Of a DNA stretch of 64,000 nt, positions 45,577 through 54,334 are shown in pieces (position 1 is the first letter of the stretch; each line of letters starts with the position of its first letter). The translations under genes and the position numbers were made by a program. This DNA comes from Alteromonas confluentis (lineage in GTDB: Bacteria; Pseudomonadota; Gammaproteobacteria; Enterobacterales; Alteromonadaceae). The notes below the pieces were generated by a model. It saw nothing but the letters and a program-made list of their open reading frames with translations, had not been told where the DNA came from and searched no databases. The DNA is taken from NCBI RefSeq assembly GCF_001757105.1, contig NZ_MDHN01000037.1:1-64000 (forward strand), written 5' to 3'.

Positions 45577-46794
45577 ATGTCACAGCCTGTTCGACTCTTG
45601 AGTTTTTCTATTGCGTTTGCTTGTGTGCTTTTAGCACTCAACTTTGGCCTGCGTTCCTCCATGGGATTTTTTATGGAGCCGGTGTCTTCAGAGTTTGGCT
45701 ATGGCAGAGAAGTGTTCGCGTTTGCATTGGCTTTGCAGAATTTGTGTTGGGGGCTGTTTCAACCGCTGGCTGGAGCGATGGCAGATCGCTACGGTACCGT
45801 GCGTACCATTATCGTCGGCGCAGTTTTCTACGCCGCAGGCCTGGCGGTTACTGCGTTAACTGACAATTCAGGTGGCCTTAATGTTGGTGCGGGCCTGCTT
45901 ATGGGTATGGGCATCGCCGGTTCTGGCTTAGGCGTTGTGTTACCGGCGATGGCGCGCATGGTGTCTGCAGAAAAACGCTCATTCGCTTTAGGGCTGGGCA
46001 GTGCAGCGGGTTCAGCCGGCCAATTACTGGTGGTGCCTGCCGCGCAGGCATTCATTGCCAGTTTTGGATGGAGCAATGCGTTACTGCTGATGGCGGGATG
46101 TGCGTTATTGATGGCATTGATGTCTGGTTCATTAAAAGGCAGTAGCGGACAAAGTGGTGCTACCAACAGCGCTCAGCCAAAACAAACCGTTTCAGAAGCA
46201 TTAAAAGAAGCCTGTAGCTATCCACATTACTGGCTGATCGTGGTGGGTTTTTATGTTTGCGGTTTTCAGCTCGCTTTTATTACCGTTCATATGCCAGCAT
46301 TCCTTTCAGACAGAGGGTTCGACGCAAACGTTGAGGTGGTGAGTTTAGCGCTGATAGGTCTGTTCAATATTTTTGGCTGTTTGCTTTCCGGTTCCTGGGC
46401 GGGGAAATATTCAAAGAAAAATCTACTTACATTAATTTATGCCCTAAGAGCGGTGGCTATTGCTGCATTTATGTTTTTCCCGATGACGTCCACTTCCGTT
46501 TATGTTTTCTCCGTAGTCACGGGCTTGCTGTGGTTGGCAACGGTACCTCCCACTTCAGGGCTGGTGGCGCAATTGTTTGGCTTGCCGCACATGGGCTTAC
46601 TGTATGGCATTGTGTTTCTAAGCCATCAATTGGGGTCGTTTAGCGGCGTGTGGCTTGGCGGCTATCTGTACGATCAAACGGGTTCTTACGACATGGTGTG
46701 GTGGAGTGCTTGTGTTATTGCTGCCGTCACGGCGGTAATTCATGTCTTTATCGACGAGCGCCCAGTAGCACGACTTCGCGCTGCAATGGCTTAA
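45577..46794 (+). CDS. MFS transporter (OFA/monocarboxylate-like)
   Basis: A 405-residue, 12-segment MFS permease. Markers: FGLRSSMGFFMEPVSSEFGY in helix 1, the ADRYGTVRTI loop, and GIAGSGLGVVLPAMARMVS. This branch often carries oxalate, formate or other monocarboxylates. It lies 150 bases after manD in the same direction, behind an imperfect stem at 45427-45466, and may belong to the uronate region, but it could be independent. Two longer overlapping frames upstream and across its 5' end are not genes. Confidence 0.88.
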   Translation: MSQPVRLLSFSIAFACVLLALNFGLRSSMGFFMEPVSSEFGYGREVFAFALALQNLCWGLFQPLAGAMADRYGTVRTIIVGAVFYAAGLAVTALTDNSGGLNVGAGLLMGMGIAGSGLGVVLPAMARMVSAEKRSFALGLGSAAGSAGQLLVVPAAQAFIASFGWSNALLLMAGCALLMALMSGSLKGSSGQSGATNSAQPKQTVSEALKEACSYPHYWLIVVGFYVCGFQLAFITVHMPAFLSDRGFDANVEVVSLALIGLFNIFGCLLSGSWAGKYSKKNLLTLIYALRAVAIAAFMFFPMTSTSVYVFSVVTGLLWLATVPPTSGLVAQLFGLPHMGLLYGIVFLSHQLGSFSGVWLGGYLYDQTGSYDMVWWSACVIAAVTAVIHVFIDERPVARLRAAMA

Positions 46795-46817
46795 AAATAA
46801 AAGCTATTCCGACAGGG

Positions 46818-47303
46818 TCAGATGAATCTGGCCATGTCGGGATGGGCCACTTCAATCCATTGTTTCAGGCAAGGCTCTTCAATAAAACTGAAATCGGCGA
46901 AATCGAATCCGGGGGCAACTGAACAACCCACCAGTGTGTAATCCCCCGTGGTTTCCGCAGCCTGAAAATTCCCCGCAGGAACAATCGCGGCGTAACCGTG
47001 TGCAGCATCACCTAAGCGCTGCTCTCTCAGTTGTTGCTGATGTATTTGATACAGTCGCAGTGGCGCGCCTTCGTAGAAATTCCACACTTCATCATGCAGA
47101 ACTCGGTGAAAACGACTGATCTGACCCGCCAATAACAGGAAGTAAATGTGTGTCATTGCTGGGCGAGGCTGCCCGTGTGAAGGCGAGTTGACTTGTTTGG
47201 AAGATTCAAAGATCTGGCGAAAATAGCCACCTTCTGGATGAGGTTCCATCTGCAACTGTTCAATGAGTGGATGTTGTCGCGATTTAGCCAGTGTCATAAC
47301 CAT
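46818..47303 (-). CDS. Cupin-fold protein of the DUF985 family
   Basis: A 161-residue small beta-barrel cupin. Typical DUF985 signs are EPHPEGGYFRQIFES, the metal-site region FHRVLHDEVWNFYEGAPLRL, and a C-terminal VGCSVAPGFDFADF. Distant relatives include sugar-nucleotide epimerase-like cupins; the cellular role is not known. Start 47303 or the ATG two codons later. It is convergent with the MFS gene and divergent from acnA. Confidence 0.85.
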   Translation of the reverse strand: MVMTLAKSRQHPLIEQLQMEPHPEGGYFRQIFESSKQVNSPSHGQPRPAMTHIYFLLLAGQISRFHRVLHDEVWNFYEGAPLRLYQIHQQQLREQRLGDAAHGYAAIVPAGNFQAAETTGDYTLVGCSVAPGFDFADFSFIEEPCLKQWIEVAHPDMARFI

Positions 47304-47525
47304 TGATTTTTATATCCCTGGGTTAAGTGCCCTCTTCTTAATAGCTTACCGCGCTATTTAAACAAAATTATCATGATAGTTAACTAAATCGCAACAATTC
47401 ACTTGTGAAGTCAGGTGAACTTTTTTTCGACGACAGTTCGTATGAATGAAAAATTATTCCAAGGGATTTCAGAACAGTGTCGTAGGTTGTTCTGGCCCAT
47501 AAACTAATGTGCGATAGGTGAAAAC

Positions 47526-50246
47526 GTGAAATATCAGAAGTTTACTACTGTTAACGTTGGTGAAAATGCATATAAGGCAATCAGCTTCGATTCCATCGGC
47601 AAGCAGTTTGACCTCGACCGTTTGCCATTTTGTATCAAGATCCTGCTAGAAAATTTAATCCGCCATGAAGATAAGGAATTTGTCAGCAGCGACGACATTG
47701 AAAAAGTGGCAAAGTGGGATACCAGCGACGATTCTCAACATGAAATTTCGTTTGTGCCAGCCCGGGTTATCCTCCAGGACTTCACGGGTGTACCTGCTAT
47801 TGTCGACCTTGCTGCCATGCGTGATGCGGTAAACGACCTCGGCGGCGATGCGCAGGCCATCAACCCGCTGAACCCGGTAGAGTTGGTCATTGACCACTCC
47901 GTTATGGTGGATTATTTTGCCTCAGACGATGCTTTCGAAAAGAACGTTGACGTAGAAGTGCAGCGAAATCGCGAGCGCTATCAGTTCCTGAAATGGGGAC
48001 AATCATCGTTTGATAACTTTAAAGTGGTACCGCCAGGTCGAGGCATTGTTCACCAGGTTAACCTTGAATACCTAGCGCGCTGTGCATTCACCAAGCAAGA
48101 GGGTGACGACACCTTGGTTTACCCTGACACGCTGGTGGGTACCGACTCTCACACCACAATGATTAACGGCCTTGGCGTACTAGGCTGGGGTGTGGGCGGT
48201 ATTGAAGCCGAAGCGGCTATGCTTGGGCAGCCTGTCACCATGCTTCGCCCTGATGTGGTGGGCTTTCGTTTAACCGGCAAACTGAATCCAGGTGTTACCG
48301 CAACCGATATGGTACTTACCATCACCGAACAACTGCGTAACCACGGCGTAGTGGGTAAGTTTGTGGAATTTTATGGTCCGGGTATCAAATATCTAACTAC
48401 GGCCGATCGCGCGACTATCGCCAACATGGCCCCCGAGTATGGTGCGACTTGCGGTATTTTCCCCATCGACCAGGTTGCTTTAGATTATCTTAAACTGACA
48501 GGTCGCCCTGACTCACAAATTGAGTTAGTGGAAAGCTATGCGAAAAGCGCAGGTATTTGGCACGATGACCACAGCAAAGATGCTATCTATCACGAAAACA
48601 TGGAGCTTGATCTGTCGGAAGTTGTGCCGTCTATTGCAGGTCCTAAGCGTCCGCAAGACCGCATTCCGCTGGATAATGCCGCTGCTGCGTTCACCGATTG
48701 GTATAAGCAACAAATCGATGTGAAAGTGGTTGAAGAGGAAGCTAAGTTTGTCGCTGAAGGCGGCGATATGGCTGAAATCGATGAAGAGCAAGACTCGTTC
48801 GTAGAGTTCGACGGAGAGAAATTCAATCTGGAAAGCGGAGCGGTAGTGATTGCTGCTATCACCAGCTGTACTAACACGTCTAACCCGTCTGTACTGATTG
48901 GGGCTGGTCTGGTGGCGCAAAAAGCCGTTGAATTAGGCCTAACTCGCAAGCCGTGGGTGAAAACATCCCTTGCGCCGGGTTCTCAGGTGGTAACCCAATA
49001 CCTTGAAGATGCAGGTTTAATGGACCCGCTGGAAAAACTCGGTTTTAACCTGGTGGGCTATGGCTGTACAACCTGTATTGGTAACTCAGGCCCATTACCG
49101 GAAGAGATTTCTCGTGCCATTAACGATGCGAAGCTCACCGTAACTTCAGTGTTATCGGGTAACCGTAACTTTGAAGGGCGTATACACCCCGATGTAGCCG
49201 CAAACTACCTGGCATCGCCACCACTCGTGGTTGCTTATGCGCTGGCTGGAAATATGCGTATTGATATTACCAAAGAGCCACTGGGCAAAAGCAAAGACGG
49301 TAAACCTGTTTACCTGAAAGATATCTGGCCTACTGAAGAAGAAATTCAGTCGAAGATTAACGAGTATGTATCGGGCGATCTGTTTAAACAGAAATATGCT
49401 GATGTCTTTAAAGGTAATGAAATCTGGAACAAGCTTGATGTATCGTCTACTTCGGTTTACGACTGGCCGGATTCAAGCTACATCAAACACCCGCCTTTCT
49501 TTGCCGAAATGGGCGGTGAACCGGAGGCGTTAAGTGCTATTGAAAGTGCTCGTTGTCTGGTTAAAGTGGGCGACTCTATTACAACCGACCACATTTCACC
49601 GGCAGGTGCCATTGCACCAGACAGTCCCGCGGGCAAATACCTGCTAGAGCAGGGCGTCGAGCCAGAAGATTTCAACTCACTGGGTTCCCGTCGTGGTAAT
49701 CACGAGGTCATGATGCGTGGTACGTTTGCCAACGTACGCTTGAAAAATCAATTAGCACCTGGCACTACCGGCAGTGCGACCACTCACTTCCCAAGTGGTG
49801 AGTCGATGTCTATTTTTGATGCCGCAATGCGTTACCAACAGGAAGGTGTTCCGGCGGTGGTCATTGGTGGTAAGGAATACGGTACCGGTTCAAGCCGCGA
49901 CTGGGCTGCAAAGGGGCCGTCGTTGCTCGGCGTGAAAGCTGTAATGGTTGAGAGCTACGAGCGAATTCACCGTTCTAACCTGATTGGTATGGGCATTCTG
50001 CCGCTTCAGTTTAAACCCGGCGACAGTGCAACCTCGCTAGAGTTGCGCGGTGACGAAACGTATTCGATTGCAGCGGTAAGCCGCGATCAGAAAGAAGTGG
50101 AAGTTACGGTTACTGACGACTCCGGTGAAAGCCGTTCATTTATGATGGATATTCGCATCGATACCGCGAATGAATTCACTTACTTTGAGCATGGCGGTAT
50201 TCTGCATTACGTCATCCGTGAATACCTGAAAAAAGGCACTCAGTAA
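47526..50246 (+). CDS. acnA: Aconitate hydratase A
   Basis: A TCA-cycle enzyme that isomerises citrate and isocitrate with a [4Fe-4S] cluster, cytoplasmic. The 906 residues fit AcnA/IRP1-type aconitases (E. coli 891). Cluster cysteines lie in AITSCTNTSNPSVL and GYGCTTCIGNSGP. Others: DTLVGTDSHTTMINGLGVLG, DHISPAGAI, FNSLGSRRGNHEVM and EYGTGSSRDWAAKGP in the swivel domain. Monocistronic, with a strong terminator at 50270. Confidence 0.96.
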   Translation: MKYQKFTTVNVGENAYKAISFDSIGKQFDLDRLPFCIKILLENLIRHEDKEFVSSDDIEKVAKWDTSDDSQHEISFVPARVILQDFTGVPAIVDLAAMRDAVNDLGGDAQAINPLNPVELVIDHSVMVDYFASDDAFEKNVDVEVQRNRERYQFLKWGQSSFDNFKVVPPGRGIVHQVNLEYLARCAFTKQEGDDTLVYPDTLVGTDSHTTMINGLGVLGWGVGGIEAEAAMLGQPVTMLRPDVVGFRLTGKLNPGVTATDMVLTITEQLRNHGVVGKFVEFYGPGIKYLTTADRATIANMAPEYGATCGIFPIDQVALDYLKLTGRPDSQIELVESYAKSAGIWHDDHSKDAIYHENMELDLSEVVPSIAGPKRPQDRIPLDNAAAAFTDWYKQQIDVKVVEEEAKFVAEGGDMAEIDEEQDSFVEFDGEKFNLESGAVVIAAITSCTNTSNPSVLIGAGLVAQKAVELGLTRKPWVKTSLAPGSQVVTQYLEDAGLMDPLEKLGFNLVGYGCTTCIGNSGPLPEEISRAINDAKLTVTSVLSGNRNFEGRIHPDVAANYLASPPLVVAYALAGNMRIDITKEPLGKSKDGKPVYLKDIWPTEEEIQSKINEYVSGDLFKQKYADVFKGNEIWNKLDVSSTSVYDWPDSSYIKHPPFFAEMGGEPEALSAIESARCLVKVGDSITTDHISPAGAIAPDSPAGKYLLEQGVEPEDFNSLGSRRGNHEVMMRGTFANVRLKNQLAPGTTGSATTHFPSGESMSIFDAAMRYQQEGVPAVVIGGKEYGTGSSRDWAAKGPSLLGVKAVMVESYERIHRSNLIGMGILPLQFKPGDSATSLELRGDETYSIAAVSRDQKEVEVTVTDDSGESRSFMMDIRIDTANEFTYFEHGGILHYVIREYLKKGTQ

Positions 50247-50269
50247 ATTATTGCTTGAGTAGCTACAGA

Positions 50270-50299
50270 AAATCCCGCACTTCGATGCGGGATTTTTTT
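50270..50299 (+). terminator. Intrinsic terminator of acnA
   Basis: AAATCCCGCA (50270-50279) pairs with TGCGGGATTT (50286-50295), a perfect 10-bp stem with a 6-base loop, followed by TTTT. Confidence 0.88.
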
Positions 50300-50332
50300 G
50301 TCATTTACCGTGACGAATTTCGTGTTCGTGGA

Positions 50333-50656
50333 TCAGATGTAGCGACGACGCTCAGCTAAGATCCCAAGCACGATAAACGCAGAAACAAAACCAATACCCT
50401 GCAAATACCAGGGTAAGTACTTGACCAAATACAATAAAAACGGTGCCCCATGAATGGTAAGCAACCCGTACCCGAAGGCACAAAGCAGCACAAATAAAGT
50501 GGTGCGAATAAGGAAATGATAGGGGGCCAGCATGCGCTTGATATGTTTGTTAATCACATCGCCATACACCACCAATATTGTGGCCATCAACATAATGCTA
50601 AGTTGCGTAAAGTAGGGCGAAAGCCACTGACTGAACTGACCCAAGGTTTGTATCAT
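50333..50656 (-). CDS. DUF3392-family membrane protein
   Basis: A 107-residue inner-membrane protein with three hydrophobic segments (ITILMATILVVYG-like first segment, FVLLCAFGYGLLTI, GIGFVSAFIVLGIL). It resembles the DUF3392 family of gammaproteobacteria (QWLSPYFTQLS, ILVVYGDVINKHIKR, PYHFLIRTTLFVLLCAFGYG). The start at 50656 has AGGAAA upstream; the open frame reaches 50728 without a ribosome site. Function unknown. Confidence 0.8.
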   Translation of the reverse strand: MIQTLGQFSQWLSPYFTQLSIMLMATILVVYGDVINKHIKRMLAPYHFLIRTTLFVLLCAFGYGLLTIHGAPFLLYLVKYLPWYLQGIGFVSAFIVLGILAERRRYI

Positions 50657-50726
50657 ACGTATTTCCTGATGCTCGTTTTTATTGATTTGCATGGGGCGCA
50701 GCGTCTTTGCACTGCCATTAGCGCAC

Positions 50727-50750
50727 AAAAATGCCCGCTATTGCGGGCAT
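50727..50750 (-). terminator. Intrinsic terminator after the TIM-barrel gene at 50825
   Basis: ATGCCCGC (50731-50738) pairs with GCGGGCAT (50743-50750). On the minus strand the stem is followed by TTTT (50730-50727), about 75 bases after the stop of the gene at 50825-51718. Confidence 0.75.
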
Positions 50751-50824
50751 TCAATATCAAGTAATGTAGCACTGGCGAGCATTAGCCAGCGTATCTGATT
50801 TTCAACGTGGGTATTTGAAAGCTA

Positions 50825-51718
50825 TCAGGCGCCAAGTAGTGCTGATACTGCTTTGTAACCTTGTTGAATGGTCTTCAGTTTGTCTTGCGTTTGGTCACGT
50901 TCAACAAAACGGTGCTCGACACCCGCCTGGGCTGATGCAGCAAAAATACGGGCAAAATCGATAGTGCCGGTACCAACATCGGCAAACTGACCTTCAGCAT
51001 CTTTGTCTTTTACATGCCACAGTTTGAAACGACCTGGGTATTTAGCGAAATAAGCCAGTGGATCTTTACCTGCTTTGCTCATCCAGAACAGATCCATCTC
51101 CATGGCCATTTTGTCGGCATCCACTTCGTTAAGCAGAACGTCGTAAGGTTCAACACCGTCAGTGACATGGAATTCAAAATCATGGTTGTGATAAGCCAGT
51201 TTCAGACCGTGCTTATTACAGGCTTCGCCCCACACATTGCACTGTTCAGCAAGCTTCTTGTAAACATCAATGGTGGTACCGCGTTGTTCTTCAGTCAGGT
51301 AGGGAATAACCACATATTTGTGACCGACTTCCATCGCGGTGTCGATAACTTTATTGATACCGTCGTTACGGAAGGTATCTAAAGGAATGTGGGCAGACGG
51401 TGCTGAAAGGCCCTCACCATCAATGATTTTACGAATTTCTTTGGTGCTGTGGTTGAAGTAACCGGCAAACTCCAGTTCTTTATAGCCCACAGCAGAAACT
51501 AGTTTGAGTACGGCTGGAACACTCACTGCCATCATGTCGCGCAGTGTATAAAGCTGTAAGCCAACACGGATTTCGGGTTTAGCCTGTGCGAATGCAAAGC
51601 CTGGCGCCATAGCAAGACCAAGACCCGCAGCTCCCAGTTTGACGAATTGGCGGCGATCCAGTTTTGAATGCGTAACCTGAGCGGCTAAACGGCTTACCGC
51701 TTTATTTGTGCCTGACAT
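50825..51718 (-). CDS. Exported sugar phosphate isomerase/epimerase-like TIM-barrel protein
   Basis: A 297-residue xylose-isomerase-like TIM barrel with a twin-arginine signal (LDRRQFVKLGAAGLGLAMA), so folded export to the periplasm is likely. The start at 51718 is preceded by AAGGAGAG. Metal-site residues expected of the fold are visible: His/Asp in LAYHNHDFEFH, Asp in MEMDLFWMSKAG, His/Asp in LWHVKDKD and Glu in FVERDQT. It faces away from the LacI gene in the same direction (127 bases). Periplasmic members accompany glycoside 3-dehydrogenases and are proposed to cleave or isomerise 3-keto-sugars; the exact reaction here is not known. Confidence 0.87.
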   Translation of the reverse strand: MSGTNKAVSRLAAQVTHSKLDRRQFVKLGAAGLGLAMAPGFAFAQAKPEIRVGLQLYTLRDMMAVSVPAVLKLVSAVGYKELEFAGYFNHSTKEIRKIIDGEGLSAPSAHIPLDTFRNDGINKVIDTAMEVGHKYVVIPYLTEEQRGTTIDVYKKLAEQCNVWGEACNKHGLKLAYHNHDFEFHVTDGVEPYDVLLNEVDADKMAMEMDLFWMSKAGKDPLAYFAKYPGRFKLWHVKDKDAEGQFADVGTGTIDFARIFAASAQAGVEHRFVERDQTQDKLKTIQQGYKAVSALLGA

Positions 51719-51844
51719 GTTTCTCTCCTTCGTCATAATGACGTTTATAATGAAAGCTGAAAATAGCTTTAATACAACTCTTTAGTTTTCCTGACCGTTG
51801 TAAACTTGCCCGAAATCTTCACCGCTAAGCCCTTATTCTAAGAC

Positions 51845-52849
51845 TTACGCCGGCGCTTTCCCGGTACTGCCCCGCAAGATCAGCTCGAAGGGCATAATGA
51901 CTTTGGGCGTGGTAGTTAGTTTGCCTTCTAAAAGGTCTACCAGCAAGTTCACTGCAGTGCGACCAAATGCTTCCGCCGGCTGAGCAATGGTTGTAAGCGG
52001 CGGATCGCAGTACGCTGCAAAATCGATGTTATCGAAACCTGCAACAGAAATGTCATCAGGGACTTTTAATCCTGCTTTTTTAAAACCCTGAACCGCACCC
52101 ATGGCGGTTTCGTCGTTTTCACAAAACACGGCAGTAGGGCGACTATCCAGCCCCAGCATTCTGCCCGCTGCTTCAAAACCTGCTTGTAATGTAAAGTCTC
52201 CGGCAAATAACAGAGATTCATCATATTCAATGCCCGCTGCTTGCAAGGCATCTCGGTAACCCGCTAATCGATCTTGCGTGAGCGGGCTCTGTGCTGGCCC
52301 TTTAAAAATAGCGATACGTTTATGACCTAACGACAACAGGTGTTCTGTCATGGCCTTTGCCGCTGCGCGGTTATCCAGTGTAACGGTGGGGAACTTAACG
52401 GTGTTCATCACCTCACAGGCATTAACCATCGGGAGCATTGTATTGTTGCTGTTATTGTCTTCGGGAAAAGGATTGTGCGCCCGCAGCTGAATGAGTCCGT
52501 CGGCCTGGGAGGTCTGTACCAGTTTGGCATAGCTGGCTTCGATTTCAGGATTACCTAAGGTGTTACCTAACAAGAGCGAATAGCCAAGTTCTGCTGCCGT
52601 TTCCTGCATACCGCTTATAACCCGCGCAAAGAATACGGTCGCAACGGTGGGAACCAGTACTACTAAATTATGGGTTTTACCGGAGCGGAATTTCACCGCC
52701 ATTAAGTTAGGTTTATAGCTTACCTCACTCACAGCAGACATCACTTTAGCCCGCGTTTTCGGTGAAACACGTTCTGGTTGTTGCAGGGCGCGCGATACAG
52801 TCGCTACAGAAACCCCAGCTAAATCAGCGACATCACGAATGTTTGGCAT
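51845..52849 (-). CDS. LacI-family transcriptional regulator
   Basis: A 334-residue LacI protein: helix-turn-helix (IRDVADLAGVSVATVSRALQ, residues 4-23), hinge helix (PNLMAVKFRSGK, about 48-60), and a sugar-binding domain with TVTLDNRAAAKAMTEHLLSL, AVFCENDETAMGAVQGF and VAGFDNIDFAAYCDPPLTT. It is divergent from the Gfo/Idh/MocA operon. Two near-identical palindromes of ATGTAA-4-TTACAT form lie in the spacer and are the probable operators, giving control of both directions. Confidence 0.94.
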   Translation of the reverse strand: MPNIRDVADLAGVSVATVSRALQQPERVSPKTRAKVMSAVSEVSYKPNLMAVKFRSGKTHNLVVLVPTVATVFFARVISGMQETAAELGYSLLLGNTLGNPEIEASYAKLVQTSQADGLIQLRAHNPFPEDNNSNNTMLPMVNACEVMNTVKFPTVTLDNRAAAKAMTEHLLSLGHKRIAIFKGPAQSPLTQDRLAGYRDALQAAGIEYDESLLFAGDFTLQAGFEAAGRMLGLDSRPTAVFCENDETAMGAVQGFKKAGLKVPDDISVAGFDNIDFAAYCDPPLTTIAQPAEAFGRTAVNLLVDLLEGKLTTTPKVIMPFELILRGSTGKAPA

Positions 52850-52914
52850 GTTTTACTATTAACTCTCAACACAAACAGAGACAAGGCACTTGGTTATCAC
52901 AAAAACTTAATAAT

Positions 52915-52930
52915 ATGTAACGGGTTACAT
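52915..52930. promoter_or_regulatory. LacI-family operator 1
   Basis: ATGTAACGGGTTACAT: 7-bp arms around a GG centre, 66 bases upstream of the LacI gene start. It likely serves autoregulation and repression of the divergent operon together with the site at 53077. Confidence 0.65.
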
Positions 52931-53063
52931 TAAGACTGTGAAGAATTACTCAAATGTAACAAGAAATCCAGTGTAAAATCCAAAAATGAAACAAAAAAAC
53001 AACAATTATTCTGGTAAATCAAAATAATTGTCCGTAATGTCTACTACCTTAGACTAAAAGCCG

Positions 53064-53093
53064 TTGACAGCCTCTAATGTAATCCGTTACATT
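53064..53093 (+). promoter_or_regulatory. Promoter and LacI-family operator 2 of the 3-keto-glycoside operon
   Basis: TTGACA (53064-53069) is a perfect -35. TACATT (53088-53093), 18 bases on, fits a -10. The palindrome ATGTAATCCGTTACAT (53077-53092) overlaps the -10, and it shares both 6-base arms with operator 1, 162 bases away. A further half site, TTTGTAACATTAG, lies near 53110-53122. The remainder of the 296-base spacer is AT-rich and has no gene. Confidence 0.65.
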
Positions 53094-53145
53094 TTTACAG
53101 TAATTACAACTTTGTAACATTAGAACTGCAGATTTGGGAGAAACC

Positions 53146-54303
53146 ATGGCGAAGTTAGAACGTGTTCGCGCGGGAATGGTCGGTGGCGGCGAAGGCGCAT
53201 TTATCGGAGCGGTACACCGTCACGCAATGGGTCTGGACGGCCAGTATGACCTGATTTGTGGCGCATTCAGCCGCGACGAAGGCAACAACCAGCGCACCGG
53301 AGATAGTCTGGGGCTGGATTCAAACCGCGTTTATGCCTCCTGGCAGGAAATGCTCGATAAAGAAAATGCACTTCCTGCGGATGAACGCATGGAAGTGGTT
53401 ATCGTGGTGACGCCAAATCACCTTCACGTTCCGGTAACCATTGCCGCATTGAAAGCGGGCTATCACGTATTCTGTGAAAAACCTGCTGGCCTGAATCTGG
53501 AAGAAACGAAAGAGTTGGCAAACGTCGTAAACGACTCTGACAAGCTTTACGGTCTTGCGCACACCTATCTTGGTTATCCTATGGTGTGGCAGGCAAAAGC
53601 CATGATTGAAGATGGCAAGCTAGGCAACATCCGCAAAATTTTGGTGGAGTATCCGCAAGGCTGGTTGAGCGGCGAAGACGATCCATCAAACAAGCAGGCT
53701 TCTTGGCGTACCGACCCGGCACTGTCTGGTGGTGCGGGTTGTATGGGTGACATTGGTACTCACGCTTTTGGTCTGGCTGAATTTATCAGTGGTCACACAG
53801 TAACGGAACTGTGTGCAGACATGAATATTATTGTACCGAATCGTCGTCTCGACGATGACGGCGCCGCGTTTTTCCGCACAGCTGAAGGTGCTAAAGGTGT
53901 GCTCATCGCCAGCCAAATCTGCGCTGGCGAAGAGAACGCACTGAAAATCAAAGTTTACGGTGACAAAGGTGGCCTGGAATGGCACCAAATGGAACCGAAC
54001 TCAGTTATCTACCGTCCGCTGGGCGATGTGTACTCGGTGTATCGCGCAGGTTCCGGTCAGCCTGGCCTGTATCCTGAAGCGTCTGATCGCTGCCGCACGC
54101 CATCTGGTCACCCTGAAGGTTATTTGGAAGCGTTTGCCAACCTGTATCGCTATTTCGCCATTGCATTGCGCGAAGGCAAAAGCGGTAAAGCCGATGGCGT
54201 ACCAGGCCTGAAATCCGGTTTACGCGGTATGGCGTTCATTGAAGCCATGGTGGCATCTGGTGCTAGCGATGTGAAATGGCACGCTATCCCTGACACAGAA
54301 TAA
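53146..54303 (+). CDS. Gfo/Idh/MocA-family oxidoreductase
   Basis: A 385-residue NAD(P)-dependent sugar dehydrogenase. Start 53146 has GGGAG upstream; a TTG four codons earlier is less likely. N-terminal Rossmann fold (MVGGGEGAFIGAVHRHAM), VTPNHLHVPVTIAALKAGYH, the family motif CEKPAGLNLEE and a C-terminal alpha/beta domain with GGAGCMGDIGTHAFGLAEF. No signal peptide, so cytoplasmic. Members of this branch oxidise or reduce C3 of sugars or inositols. It heads the LacI-controlled operon with two TIM-barrel proteins, a permease and a GMC dehydrogenase, and may reduce a 3-keto-sugar back to the sugar. Confidence 0.92.
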   Translation: MAKLERVRAGMVGGGEGAFIGAVHRHAMGLDGQYDLICGAFSRDEGNNQRTGDSLGLDSNRVYASWQEMLDKENALPADERMEVVIVVTPNHLHVPVTIAALKAGYHVFCEKPAGLNLEETKELANVVNDSDKLYGLAHTYLGYPMVWQAKAMIEDGKLGNIRKILVEYPQGWLSGEDDPSNKQASWRTDPALSGGAGCMGDIGTHAFGLAEFISGHTVTELCADMNIIVPNRRLDDDGAAFFRTAEGAKGVLIASQICAGEENALKIKVYGDKGGLEWHQMEPNSVIYRPLGDVYSVYRAGSGQPGLYPEASDRCRTPSGHPEGYLEAFANLYRYFAIALREGKSGKADGVPGLKSGLRGMAFIEAMVASGASDVKWHAIPDTE

Positions 54304-54334
54304 TTGAAACAGAATACGAATTTAGGAGACAACC

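Noticed and set aside
45486-45863. 125-codon frame overlapping the start of the MFS gene at 45577
   Set aside because: Out of frame with a clear 12-segment permease and without recognisable sequence.
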